Positions 1-7,876 of a stretch of DNA of 64,000 nucleotides are shown here, one piece after another (position 1 is the stretch's first letter; every line of letters begins with the position of its first letter). The position numbers were made by a program, and so were the translations under genes. The notes under the pieces are model-generated. The model did no database searches and was not told the origin of the DNA. It saw nothing but the letters and a program-made list of their open reading frames with translations. The stretch is from positions 620,001 through 684,000 of the forward strand of contig NZ_AP028670.1 in NCBI RefSeq assembly GCF_041154485.1. Reading direction: 5' to 3'. The DNA is from Variovorax sp. V93. Lineage in GTDB: Bacteria; Pseudomonadota; Gammaproteobacteria; Burkholderiales; Burkholderiaceae_C.

Positions 1-196
1 CGACGCGGCCGCCGGTCTCGGCGCGGATGGCGTCGGCCATCTCCTTGGCGCGGATGTTGAGCGGATGCGTGACCGGCAGGTTGTTCGCGTACTTGTAGTT
101 GAACTCGGCCTTCTGCGCGAAGGCCCGGTGCATGGGAACGGCGAGGCTGGCGGCCAGTGCCGTCGAGCGCAGCACGGTGCGGCGGGAAATGCTCAT
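1..196 (-). CDS. TRAP-type transporter substrate-binding protein (DctP family), N-terminal part
   Basis: Only the first 65 residues lie in the window; the gene runs off the left edge. It starts at an ATG preceded by a good ribosome site (AGGAGA in the gene's sense). A Sec-type signal with an early twin-arginine (SISRRTVLRS) ends near residue 28 (AFAQ). The mature start, FNYKYANNLPVTHPLN, is followed by a charged helix (RAKEMADAI), the typical opening of DctP-type periplasmic receptors for TRAP uptake of organic acids. It lies 63 bp downstream of the acyl-CoA synthetase on the same strand and may supply that pathway's substrate. The ligand cannot be told from this fragment. Confidence 0.7.
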   Translation of the reverse strand, partial: MSISRRTVLRSTALAASLAVPMHRAFAQKAEFNYKYANNLPVTHPLNIRAKEMADAIRAETGGRV

Positions 197-259
197 TTTT
201 TGTCTCCTGGTCCTTTTGTGAATGGATCTGGTCGTGCGGGGCGGCGTCGATGGGTGCGC

Positions 260-1849
260 TCAGGTGGTGGCGGCCTCCTTCACGTCGCCGCGTTCGAACA
301 GCTGCTTGCGGATGTCGGCCTTGGCGACCTTTCCGTAGCCGGACTTCGGCAGCGCATCCCAGAAGAAGATGTACCGCGGCCAGCGGTATTTCGCGCAGCG
401 GCCGTCCAGGTGCTGCAGGAGCTGCTCGGCCGTGAGGCCGGGCTGCGAGGCCACGATCACCGCCACGCCCACCTCGCCCCATTTCTCGTCCGCGATGCCG
501 AGCACCGCCGCCTCGCGCACGGCCGGATGCATCAGCAGGATTTCTTCGACCTCGCGCGGGTATACGTTCGAGCCGCCCGAGATGTACATGTCCGATTCGC
601 GACCCGTGATGTAGAGCAGCCCGCGCGCATCCATGCGGCCGAGATCGCCGGTGTGGAACCAGCCGCCGCGCAGCGCCTTCCCGGTGGCTTCGGGGTTGTT
701 GAAGTAGCCCGCAAACACGGCCGGCCCGCGGCAGCAGATCTCGCCGACGGTGCCGGCGGGCACCGGCTGCATCTGCGCATCGAGGATGGCCACCTCCATG
801 CCGGTGCGGGCCCGGCCGCAGCAGCCGATGTGGGCGTTCGGATCATCGTCGTCGGCGGAATGCATGGCCGGCGGCAGCACCGTGATGCAGCCCGTGACCT
901 CGCCCAGGCCGAAGTACTGCACCAGCACCTTGCCGAGCTTCTGCAGCGCGCGCTTCTGGTCCGCGCGGTACATCGGCGCGCCCGCATAGACCACGTAGCG
1001 CAGCGAGCCGTGGTCGAAGCGGTCGACGGCCGGGTCTTCCACCAGCATCTTGACGATGGTCGGCACCGTGAAGACATTGGTCACGCGGTGCCGCTCCACC
1101 AGCGCCCAGAAGGTGGCGGGCTCCAGCCTGTCGGACGCGAGCAGCACGGTGGCCGCACCGCGCGCCACGTTGAGCAGCGCATGGATGCCCGCGCCATGCG
1201 ACAGTGGCGCCACGGCGATCGAGCAGTCGTGCTCGGTGGTGCCCGGGATGAGATCGGCCAGGTGGTTGGTCACGACGAAGGCGAGCTGCCCGTGCGTCAG
1301 CACGGCGGCCTTCGGGCGGCCAGTGGTGCCCGAGGTGTAGAAGTACCACAGGGGGTGGTCGGCATCGACCTGCGCCATCGCCGCCGGCGCACCGGCGTTG
1401 GCCGCGAGCAGCGGCTCGTAGCCATGTCCACCGGCGCGCGGGAGGCCGATGGTGACGACCGAGCGCAGATGCGAAGACGCGGCCTTCACAGCCGCCACAT
1501 GCTCGGCAAAGCAGTCTTCGGCCAGCATCACGCTGGCCTCGCTGGCGCTGCCCAGGTAGGCGACCTCCGGCGGCGTGAGCCGAAAGTTGACCGGCACCCA
1601 CACCGCGCCCAGGCGGAAGGCGGCCCAGCAGCTCTCGAACAGCGCCGGGTTGTTGCGCGACATCACGAGCAGCTTGTCGCCCGGCCGCATGCCCAGCGAG
1701 CGCAGCGCCTGCACCAGCGCATCGACGCGCGCGTCGATCTCGCGCCAGGTCCACTGCCGCTCGCCCTGGATCAGCCCCGGCCGGTCGGGAAACAGCGCGG
1801 CCGTCTGCGACAGCAGCGCGGACAGGTTCATCGCCCGCGCTTCGTTCAC
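260..1849 (-). CDS. Acyl-CoA synthetase (AMP-dependent ligase), ANL superfamily
   Basis: 529 residues, usual length for the family. It should activate a carboxylic acid to its CoA thioester via an acyl-adenylate. The P-loop-like A3 motif YTSGTTGRPKAAV is at about residues 171-183. The A5/A7-type motif YFGLGEVTG and GWFHTGDLG follow, and the C-terminal subdomain ends with PKSGYGKVAK, which carries the adenylation lysine. The ATG overlaps the stop of the upstream thiolase gene by 4 bp (ATGA), so the two are translationally coupled. In the set with thiolase, SDR and PCC proteins it probably primes an aromatic or branched acid for beta-oxidation-like breakdown; the substrate is not determined. 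Confidence 0.9.
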   Translation of the reverse strand: MNEARAMNLSALLSQTAALFPDRPGLIQGERQWTWREIDARVDALVQALRSLGMRPGDKLLVMSRNNPALFESCWAAFRLGAVWVPVNFRLTPPEVAYLGSASEASVMLAEDCFAEHVAAVKAASSHLRSVVTIGLPRAGGHGYEPLLAANAGAPAAMAQVDADHPLWYFYTSGTTGRPKAAVLTHGQLAFVVTNHLADLIPGTTEHDCSIAVAPLSHGAGIHALLNVARGAATVLLASDRLEPATFWALVERHRVTNVFTVPTIVKMLVEDPAVDRFDHGSLRYVVYAGAPMYRADQKRALQKLGKVLVQYFGLGEVTGCITVLPPAMHSADDDDPNAHIGCCGRARTGMEVAILDAQMQPVPAGTVGEICCRGPAVFAGYFNNPEATGKALRGGWFHTGDLGRMDARGLLYITGRESDMYISGGSNVYPREVEEILLMHPAVREAAVLGIADEKWGEVGVAVIVASQPGLTAEQLLQHLDGRCAKYRWPRYIFFWDALPKSGYGKVAKADIRKQLFERGDVKEAATT

Positions 1850-3018
1850 GGGTGCACCTCCAGCACGCTCAGGTAGTTGGCAACTGCGGCGCCGCCCATG
1901 TTGAAGACCGCGCCCGGCTTGCCCGAGCCCACCTGCATGTCGCCCGCCAGGCCCGCCAGTTGCATGGCCGCCATCACATGCTGCGACACGCCCGTGGCGC
2001 CGATCGGATGGCCGCGCGACTTCAGACCGCCCGACGGATTGACCGGTAGCTTGCCGTCCTTGCGGCTCACGCCGTCGAGGATCACGCGCGCGCCCTGCCC
2101 GTGCGGCGCCAGGCCCATGGCCTCGTACTCGAGCAGCTCCGCAATGGTGAAGCAGTCGTGCGTCTCGACAAAGCCCAGGTCATGCAGCGACAGCCCCGCC
2201 GCGGCCAGCCCCCGCTGCCACGCGAGCGCCGCGCCCTCGAAGCGCGTCGGGTCGCGGCGCGACAGCGGCAGGTAGTCGTTGACCTGCGTGCGCGAGCGCC
2301 AGCGCACCGCCGGGACCGCCGCCGACGCGATCGGCTCGGCCGAGATGACCAGCGCCGCCGCGCCGTCGGAAACCAGCGAGCAGTCGGAGCGCTTCAACGG
2401 ACCGGCGACGAACGGATTCTTCTCCGACGGCTGGCGGCAGAAGTCGAAGCCCAGGTCGCGCCGCATGTGCGCGTAAGGGTTGTGCACGCCGTTGGCGTGG
2501 TTCTTGGCCGAGATGGCGGCTAGCGCATCGCTCTGGTCGCCGAAGCGCTCGAAGTACTGGCCCGCGATCTGGCCGAAGACGCCCGCAAAGCCCGCCGGGG
2601 TCGCGCCCTCTTCCTTCACGTAGGAGCAGCGCAGCAGCGTCTCGGCGATGCGCGGGCCAGGCACGGCATTCATGATCTCGAAGCCGACCACCAGCGCATG
2701 CCGCACGCGCCCGCACTGCACCGCATCGAGCGCGGCCCAGATCGCGGCCGAGCCCGTGGCGCATGCGTTTTCCATGCGCACCGCAGGAACGTGGCGCAGC
2801 TCGGGCAGCGCCAGGCCCACCAGCGACGCGCTGAAGTCCTGCGGCAGGAAGCCGCTGTTGAAATGGCCGACGAAGATGCCGTCGATGTCGGCCGCGGCGA
2901 GGCCCGCGGTCTGCAGCGCGGGCTCGACCGCTGAGCGGATGAGCGCTTCGCTCTCCACTGCGTCGAGCTTGCCGAAAGGCGTGTGTCCCCAGCCGATGAT
3001 GCAGGCGTTGGTGGTCAT
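1846..3018 (-). CDS. Thiolase-family protein (acetyl-CoA acetyltransferase / SCP2-type)
   Basis: 390 residues from the ATG at 3018 (MTTNACIIGWGHTPFGK), which I prefer over the longer open frame because the thiolase fold starts there. The nucleophile cysteine sits in ENACATGSAA. The other catalytic motifs are HDCFTIAE and GGLKSRGHPIGATG, the His/Gly loop of thiolases. Such proteins cleave 3-ketoacyl-CoA, or act as non-classical SCP2-like thiolases. It overlaps the acyl-CoA synthetase by 4 bp and follows the SDR by 16 bp, so it belongs to a compact operon that probably oxidises and cleaves an acyl-CoA. Confidence 0.88.
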   Translation of the reverse strand: MTTNACIIGWGHTPFGKLDAVESEALIRSAVEPALQTAGLAAADIDGIFVGHFNSGFLPQDFSASLVGLALPELRHVPAVRMENACATGSAAIWAALDAVQCGRVRHALVVGFEIMNAVPGPRIAETLLRCSYVKEEGATPAGFAGVFGQIAGQYFERFGDQSDALAAISAKNHANGVHNPYAHMRRDLGFDFCRQPSEKNPFVAGPLKRSDCSLVSDGAAALVISAEPIASAAVPAVRWRSRTQVNDYLPLSRRDPTRFEGAALAWQRGLAAAGLSLHDLGFVETHDCFTIAELLEYEAMGLAPHGQGARVILDGVSRKDGKLPVNPSGGLKSRGHPIGATGVSQHVMAAMQLAGLAGDMQVGSGKPGAVFNMGGAAVANYLSVLEVHP

Positions 3019-3034
3019 TGGGCGGTTCTCCTTG

Positions 3035-3850
3035 TCAGGCGTGATCGGCGGCGGGCGCGGGTATGCCCCGGCGCAGGGTCGGCAGGCCGACACCCGCGGC
3101 ATCGAAGCCGCCATCGACGGCCAGCACCTGGCCGTTGATGAAGCTCGCCTCGTCGCTGCACAGGAAGCCCACGGCATTGGCCATTTCCTCCGGCGTGCCA
3201 TAGCGGCCCAGCGGAATGGTGTCGTAATAGTCGGAGCGGATCGCCACGCTGTGCACGAGCTTGGCCATCTCGGTTTCCACTGGCCCCGGCGCAATCACGT
3301 TCACGCGCACGCCCGCATTGCCCAGCTCCACCGCATGCTGCTTGGTCAGGTGGATCAGCGCCGCCTTGCTGGTGCCGTAGGCGACCCGCAGCGTGCTCGC
3401 GCGCAGGCCCGAGATCGAGGCGATGTTCACCACCGCGCCGCTCCCGCGTTCGACCATCAGCGCGCCGAAGGCCTGCGTGCAGAGGAACGCGCCGTCCAGG
3501 TTGGTGCCGAGCACCGTACGCCATTCCTCGAACGAAGTCTGGAGCACCGGCTTGAACACCGCCACGCCGGCGTTGTTGACCAGCGCGTCGACGTGGCCGA
3601 AGCGCTCGACCACGGCCTTTGCCGCGTGCTCGACCTGCGATGGCTTCGACACGTCGCAGTGCAGGCCAAGCACCTTTGCAGGCTGCGCGAGTTCGGCCAC
3701 CGCCTGGTCGAGCGTGGCGCCGTCGATGTCGAGCAGCGCGACGCTGTAGCCGTGCGCCAGGAACCAGCGGCCGATGGCCAGGCCGATGCCGCGCGCGCCT
3801 CCGGTGACGACGGCGACGCGGGAAGCGGATGAAGTGGAGAGATCAGTCAT
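3035..3850 (-). CDS. SDR-family oxidoreductase
   Basis: 271 residues. The N-terminal Rossmann motif TGGARGIG (about 16-23), NNAG, the active-site Ser region NIASISG and the YGTSK catalytic Tyr/Lys motif identify a classical NAD(P)-dependent short-chain dehydrogenase. The C-terminal GQVLAVDGGFD is typical for 3-ketoacyl/3-hydroxyacyl types. In this operon, next to a thiolase and CoA ligase, it most likely oxidises a hydroxyacyl-CoA intermediate. The start was chosen at 3850 (MTDLSTSS). It is preceded by a 27-bp gap from the PCC-domain gene and no promoter is evident there. Confidence 0.88.
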   Translation of the reverse strand: MTDLSTSSASRVAVVTGGARGIGLAIGRWFLAHGYSVALLDIDGATLDQAVAELAQPAKVLGLHCDVSKPSQVEHAAKAVVERFGHVDALVNNAGVAVFKPVLQTSFEEWRTVLGTNLDGAFLCTQAFGALMVERGSGAVVNIASISGLRASTLRVAYGTSKAALIHLTKQHAVELGNAGVRVNVIAPGPVETEMAKLVHSVAIRSDYYDTIPLGRYGTPEEMANAVGFLCSDEASFINGQVLAVDGGFDAAGVGLPTLRRGIPAPAADHA

Positions 3851-3877
3851 TGATTGGAATTTCTGCAGTGGACGAAA

Positions 3878-4279
3878 TCAGGGGTTGTCGGGCGATGGCA
3901 GCCACTCTTCGAGCGTGACTTCGAAGGTGACGCAGACGGCATTGGCGCCCGCCACGAACGGCCCGCCATACAGGTGGCCGTGCGTGTCCGCCACCACGCC
4001 GGTGAGCGCGGCGCGCAGCGAGCCGTCGGGCTGCGAGCGCACCTCGCCGGCCAGGCTCACGATCTCGGCGGCGGGACCGCGGATCACCTGGCAGGAACCG
4101 TCGGCGCGCTCGAGGCAGGCATCGACGAGGCTGCCCAGCGCGCCGCGCACGAACGCATGGCCGAAACCTTCCGCGAGGCAGAGCTTCTCGACGCTCGAGA
4201 CGAGGTCTTCGTTGGGCGCAATGCGCGCATAGGCCACGCGGCCCATGCGCCCGCTTTCGATCAGGCGCATCTCAGCCAT
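3878..4279 (-). CDS. PCC/DUF296-domain protein, degenerate metal site
   Basis: 133 residues, one plant-and-prokaryote-conserved (PPC/PCC, DUF296) domain. It is paralogous to the neighbouring upstream gene. The family usually has a metal-binding HxH plus GGH pattern. Here the matching stretch reads LTGVVADTHGHLYGGPF, so the first His pair and the GGH histidine appear to be lost (GGP). The start overlaps the end of the paralogue by 8 bp, which suggests co-translation and perhaps a hetero-oligomer. Function in bacteria is poorly defined; a role in a CoA-dependent catabolic step is suggested only by the operon. Confidence 0.7.
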   Translation of the reverse strand: MAEMRLIESGRMGRVAYARIAPNEDLVSSVEKLCLAEGFGHAFVRGALGSLVDACLERADGSCQVIRGPAAEIVSLAGEVRSQPDGSLRAALTGVVADTHGHLYGGPFVAGANAVCVTFEVTLEEWLPSPDNP

Positions 4280-4823
4280 GGACGCGCCTGGCCTGGGGCC
4301 GCATCAGCGGCATGCGGGTTTCGTCGTCGTAGACCACGCGCAGTTCGAAGCTGTCCAGCGCGGTGACCACCGCGGTGACGCTGCGGCGTCCGACCACCGT
4401 CCGGTCGGTCAGGATGTGGCCGCCGCGCACCGCGCCGTCGGCGGTGCGGAAGGCGCCGTGGCAATGGACCACCGGCGTGCCGCTGGCGGAACTGCCGAGC
4501 GTCGCGTTGCCGAAGATGAAGCAGGCGCCGTGCACCGTGTGCGGTGCGCCGTAGGTTGCGAGCACCCGGCCCGTGGGATCGGGCAGCGCCAGGCAGAAGC
4601 CCAGCTCGGCCAGCTCGCCGCCGAGCAGCGTCATCGACGCGCTGGCCACGCCTTCGTCCGCCAGCGCCTGCACGAGGCTCTCGTGCAGCGTTCGGCCGCC
4701 GGGCAGCGAAAGCCGGAAGTGCCGGCCCTTCTGGTCGCGCATGCGATCGATGCGCACGGGCCGGAAGGGCCCCGGATGCACCACCGTGCGCGAGCGCGGC
4801 AGCCCCATCAGTTTCTCGACCAT
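4272..4823 (-). CDS. PCC/DUF296-domain protein, intact metal-binding His pattern
   Basis: 183 residues from the ATG at 4823, chosen because AAGGAGA lies just upstream in the gene's sense; an earlier in-frame start lacks one. The domain occupies roughly residues 40-175 and carries VVHCHGAF and RGGHILTD, the His triad expected to bind metal in bacterial PCC (DUF296) proteins. It is the first gene of the minus-strand catabolic operon and is divergent from the LysR regulator at 4942. The paired paralogue immediately downstream lacks the histidines. The annotation as a DNA-binding protein, common for this domain, is not supported by anything seen here (no AT-hook). Confidence 0.72.
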   Translation of the reverse strand: MVEKLMGLPRSRTVVHPGPFRPVRIDRMRDQKGRHFRLSLPGGRTLHESLVQALADEGVASASMTLLGGELAELGFCLALPDPTGRVLATYGAPHTVHGACFIFGNATLGSSASGTPVVHCHGAFRTADGAVRGGHILTDRTVVGRRSVTAVVTALDSFELRVVYDDETRMPLMRPQARRVHG

Positions 4824-4884
4824 CGCGTTGTCTCCTTGCCGCGCCGTTCGGATCGACGGCGCTGGTGGAGGCAAAGTCTAGAAG

Positions 4885-4913
4885 TTGACATCGATAGCAA
4901 CAAATTTAGAATT
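4885..4913 (+). promoter_or_regulatory. Likely sigma-70 promoter of the LysR gene in an AT-rich divergent region
   Basis: TTGACA at 4885-4890, a 17-bp spacer, and AGAATT at 4908-4913, about 28 bp before the LysR start. The intergenic segment 4885-4941 is strikingly AT-rich for this genome. It contains two imperfect direct copies of an ATCGAT-N7-AAATTTAGAATTC-like sequence, plausible LysR binding sites serving both directions. No separate minus-strand promoter could be assigned with confidence. Confidence 0.45.
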
Positions 4914-4941
4914 CGTATCGATCAATACAAAATTCAGATCA

Positions 4942-5826
4942 ATGGAAATCCGCCACCTCCGCTGCCTGGTCGCCGTGGCCGAAGAGCTGCACTTCGGGCG
5001 CGCGGCGCAGCGCCTGAACCTGTCGCAGCCGCCCGTGAGCCTCGCGATCAAGGAGATGGAAGAAGAACTCGGCGTCACGCTGTTCGAGCGCACCTCGCGC
5101 CGCATCGCGATCACGCGCGCGGGAGACGAAGCGCTTCGCGATGCGCGCGCGGTGCTGCTCGGCATGGACACATTGCGCCGGCGCGCGCAGGAGGCCGCGG
5201 CCGGGCTCATGGGGTCGATCTCGATCGGCTTCATCAGCCTGCCGGCCTACTCCTTCCTGCCGCGGGTGCTGCGGCAGTTCTCGGACGAGAACGAGCGGGC
5301 CGAGATCGCGCTGTGGGAAGGCACGACCGACCAGATCATCGGCGACGTCGAATCCGGCCGGCTCGACGTGGGCCTGGTGCTGCAGCCGTCCAGCATGCCC
5401 GCCTCGCTGGGCTCGCGGCTGGTGCAGAAGGATGCGCTGGTCCTCGCAATGCCCGAGGCGCATCCGCTGGTGCGGCCCGGCAGCATCGCGCTCGAAAAGT
5501 TCTCGGGCGAGCGCTTCCTGGGCTTCGAGCGGCACTTCGGGCCGCAGGTGTTCGATGCGATCGTGGCGACCTGCATGCGGCGCGGCTTCAGCCCGCGCCT
5601 GTTTCCGGCGCGCCAGATGCACACCATCGTGAGCCTGGTCTCCGGCGGGCTGGGCGTGGCGCTGGTGCCGGCCTGCGTCAAGGCGTTGCACCGCGAAGGC
5701 GTGGCGTACCGCTCGCTCAAGGGCGAGAAAACCTACATCGACACCTTGGCGGTGTGGCGCAAGGCGGACGATTCGCCGCTGGTGCGCGCGCTGCTGGCGC
5801 TGCTGCCGACGCTCAGCAGCGTCTGA
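4942..5826 (+). CDS. LysR-family transcriptional regulator
   Basis: 294 residues from MEIRHLRCL, the standard LysR opening; the 19 extra codons upstream are in the AT-rich promoter region and were rejected. The winged HTH spans about 1-60 (HFGRAAQRLNLSQPPVSLAIKEME), followed by a LysR substrate-binding domain (SIGFISLPAYSFLP). It is divergent from the acyl-CoA synthetase/thiolase operon and is its probable regulator. There is no clear Shine-Dalgarno before the ATG. The inducer is unknown but is likely a pathway acid or CoA ester. Confidence 0.9.
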   Translation: MEIRHLRCLVAVAEELHFGRAAQRLNLSQPPVSLAIKEMEEELGVTLFERTSRRIAITRAGDEALRDARAVLLGMDTLRRRAQEAAAGLMGSISIGFISLPAYSFLPRVLRQFSDENERAEIALWEGTTDQIIGDVESGRLDVGLVLQPSSMPASLGSRLVQKDALVLAMPEAHPLVRPGSIALEKFSGERFLGFERHFGPQVFDAIVATCMRRGFSPRLFPARQMHTIVSLVSGGLGVALVPACVKALHREGVAYRSLKGEKTYIDTLAVWRKADDSPLVRALLALLPTLSSV

Positions 5827-5832
5827 GGGCGC

Positions 5833-6759
5833 TCAGGCGCCGTCCCTCACCAGCTCCCACAGCGCCTCGGCCACCGGCGCCATGTGGGCCAGCTGCCGGT
5901 ACAGCCGGATGTCCACCGGCACCCGCCAGCCGCCCGCGCCGGCATCCACCAGCGCGCCGCCGCGCAGGTCCTCCGCCACCAGGCTCATCGGCAGCCACGC
6001 GAGGCCGCGCCCTTCGAGCGCCATGGTCCTGAGCAGCGCGGCATGGTGGGCCGTGAAGACCACCGACAGCGACGGCGCGAAGTCCTTGCCGAACTCGCTG
6101 TCCTGGATCGCCCGCATGATCCGCCCCAGGCCCGAGGCCTCGCTGTAGGCCAGCACCGAAGGCGACTGCCCGGTGCCCAGCGCATGGAGCGGCAGACCGC
6201 GCGCGTCCGGTGCCGCCACCGGCACCAGCACGTCGTCGCTCAGGCGCTGCATCGGGTACTGCGCCTCGTCGAGCCGGCCGGGCGCGCGCGCATGGCCGTG
6301 GCACAGCACGAACTGCACGCGGCGCTGCAGCATCAGGTCTTCGCAGGCCTGCGAGCTGTCCGAGATGGTCTGGATCGGCCCCAGGCTCAGCCGCGCCTCC
6401 ACGCTGGCCAGCCAGCGTGGAAAGAAGGTCAGCGACAGCACGTGCGTGGCGGCGAAGCTCAGGCTCGCCGCGGCCAGGTCGTGCGCCGCACGCGCCTTGA
6501 TGCGCGCGGCCTCCAGCGCGGCCAGCACCTCCTGCAGCAGCGGCTGGAAGCGCTTGCCCGCCGCCGTGAGCGCGGCCGGATGCGCGCTGCGGTCGAACAG
6601 GTCCACGCCCACCCATTCCTCGAGCGCGCGGATGTGGCGGCTGAAGGCCGGCTGGGCAATGGAACGCGCCTGCGCCGCGCGCGAGAAATTGCCGCTCTCG
6701 GCCAGGGCCAGGAAGTCTTCCAGCCATTCGAGGTCGAGGGGTCGGTTGCCGGGGCCCAT
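5833..6759 (-). CDS. LysR-family regulator divergent from the D-tartrate genes
   Basis: 308 residues from the ATG at 6759 (MGPGNRPLDLEWLEDF). The HTH is at about 8-65 (GNFSRAAQARSIAQPAFSRHIRALEEW), then the co-inducer domain. It ends 6 bp from the end of the previous LysR gene, tail to tail. It is transcribed away from the DapA-type/Bug/SDR/TarD set that starts at 6872, with a 112-bp intergenic region between, so it is the natural candidate regulator of that operon. Confidence 0.88.
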   Translation of the reverse strand: MGPGNRPLDLEWLEDFLALAESGNFSRAAQARSIAQPAFSRHIRALEEWVGVDLFDRSAHPAALTAAGKRFQPLLQEVLAALEAARIKARAAHDLAAASLSFAATHVLSLTFFPRWLASVEARLSLGPIQTISDSSQACEDLMLQRRVQFVLCHGHARAPGRLDEAQYPMQRLSDDVLVPVAAPDARGLPLHALGTGQSPSVLAYSEASGLGRIMRAIQDSEFGKDFAPSLSVVFTAHHAALLRTMALEGRGLAWLPMSLVAEDLRGGALVDAGAGGWRVPVDIRLYRQLAHMAPVAEALWELVRDGA

Positions 6760-6871
6760 GCGCGGTGCGAGCGATTGAATAGTTGTATGCGATTCGAGTA
6801 TTGGACGGTGCATGCCCCGCCGGCCAAAGATGCGGGCAGTCCTGCACCTTGAACCCCAACGGAGACACAGC

Positions 6872-7810
6872 ATGCCTTCCATCGCGAATTATCGCGGGAT
6901 CATTCCCGCCATTTCCTGCCCCTTCACCAACGACCACCGCATCGACGAACCGGCGCTGCGCAAGCTGGCCTCGTGGCTCGCGGGCCACGACGGCGTGGTG
7001 GCGGTCATGACCAACGGCCACACCGGCGAGGTGTTCTCGCTGACCCCGGCCGAACGCGCCGAGGTGACCCGCATCGTCGCCGACGAGCTGCGCGGCCGCA
7101 TGCCGGTGATCTCGTCGATCGTGTGCGAAGGCCTGGCCGAGGCCGCCGAACATGCGCGCGCCGCCCAGGCCGCCGGCGCGGCCGCGCTCGACGTGATGCC
7201 GCCGCACCACTGGCTGCGCTTCGGCTTCACGCCCGGCCATGCGCTGCAGTACTTCGAGGCCATCCACCGCGCCGCGCCGGAGCTCGACCTGGTCTGCCAC
7301 GTGTACCCGGCCTGGACCCGCGCGTCCTACTCGTCGCAACTGCTGGCCGAGCTGGCCCGCCTGCCCTACCTGCAGGCCTTCAAGGTCGGGCAGCGCGACA
7401 TGAACAAGTACGCCCGCGACATCCAGGCGATCCGCGAGGCCGATGCCTCCAAGGCCATCCTCACCTGCCACGACGAGTACCTGCTGGCCTCGATGGTGCA
7501 GGGCGTGGACGGCGCGCTGGTCGGCTTTGCCACCTTCATTCCGCAACTGATCATCGACCTGTGGAACGCGGTCAAGGCCGGCGACCTGAAGAAGGCGATG
7601 GCGGTGCAGGCCCTGATCACGCCGCTGAAAGACGCCGTGTATGGCGGCGGCGAACCGACCGGCGAGGCGCATGCGCGCATGAAGGGCGGCATGTACCTGG
7701 CCGGCGTGCTCGACAACGCCACGGTGCGCCCGCCGACCGAGGCGCCGAACGCGCGCGAGATGGACGCACTGCGCGCCGCCGTCGCGCAGGCCGGGCTGTC
7801 GAGGCGCTGA
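6872..7810 (+). CDS. Dihydrodipicolinate synthase (DapA)-family lyase/aldolase
   Basis: 312 residues from MPSIANYRG. The fold is a class I aldolase TIM barrel: GHTGEVFSLT near the N terminus, the tyrosine in CHVYPAW and the Schiff-base lysine in QAFKVGQRD. It is unlikely to be the lysine-biosynthetic enzyme because it sits in a catabolic operon with TarD, a Bug receptor and an SDR. The family includes many 2-oxo-acid lyases and dehydratases; the exact reaction is not determined. The SD is weak (ACGGAGAC, 8 bp before ATG). Confidence 0.85.
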   Translation: MPSIANYRGIIPAISCPFTNDHRIDEPALRKLASWLAGHDGVVAVMTNGHTGEVFSLTPAERAEVTRIVADELRGRMPVISSIVCEGLAEAAEHARAAQAAGAAALDVMPPHHWLRFGFTPGHALQYFEAIHRAAPELDLVCHVYPAWTRASYSSQLLAELARLPYLQAFKVGQRDMNKYARDIQAIREADASKAILTCHDEYLLASMVQGVDGALVGFATFIPQLIIDLWNAVKAGDLKKAMAVQALITPLKDAVYGGGEPTGEAHARMKGGMYLAGVLDNATVRPPTEAPNAREMDALRAAVAQAGLSRR

Positions 7811-7876
7811 GCGAAAACATGGAAGGCGCCCGGCAAGAACGCGCCCTCCCCCAAAAAACATCAGGAGACAAGAGAC

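Noticed and set aside
65..1876. Plus-strand open frame of about 603 codons opposite the acyl-CoA synthetase
   Set aside because: The minus strand carries a full ANL enzyme with all motifs; the plus frame is composition noise.
4272..4823. Calling the PCC protein a transcription factor
   Set aside because: No AT-hook or other DNA-binding motif is present; the name comes from plant homologues.
6872..7810. Lysine-biosynthetic dapA
   Set aside because: The context is tartrate catabolism under a LysR, and no lysine-pathway gene is near.
7811..7876. Hairpin GGCGC...GCGCC between the DapA-type and Bug genes as a terminator
   Set aside because: Five-base stem with a long loop and no T-run inside an evident operon.
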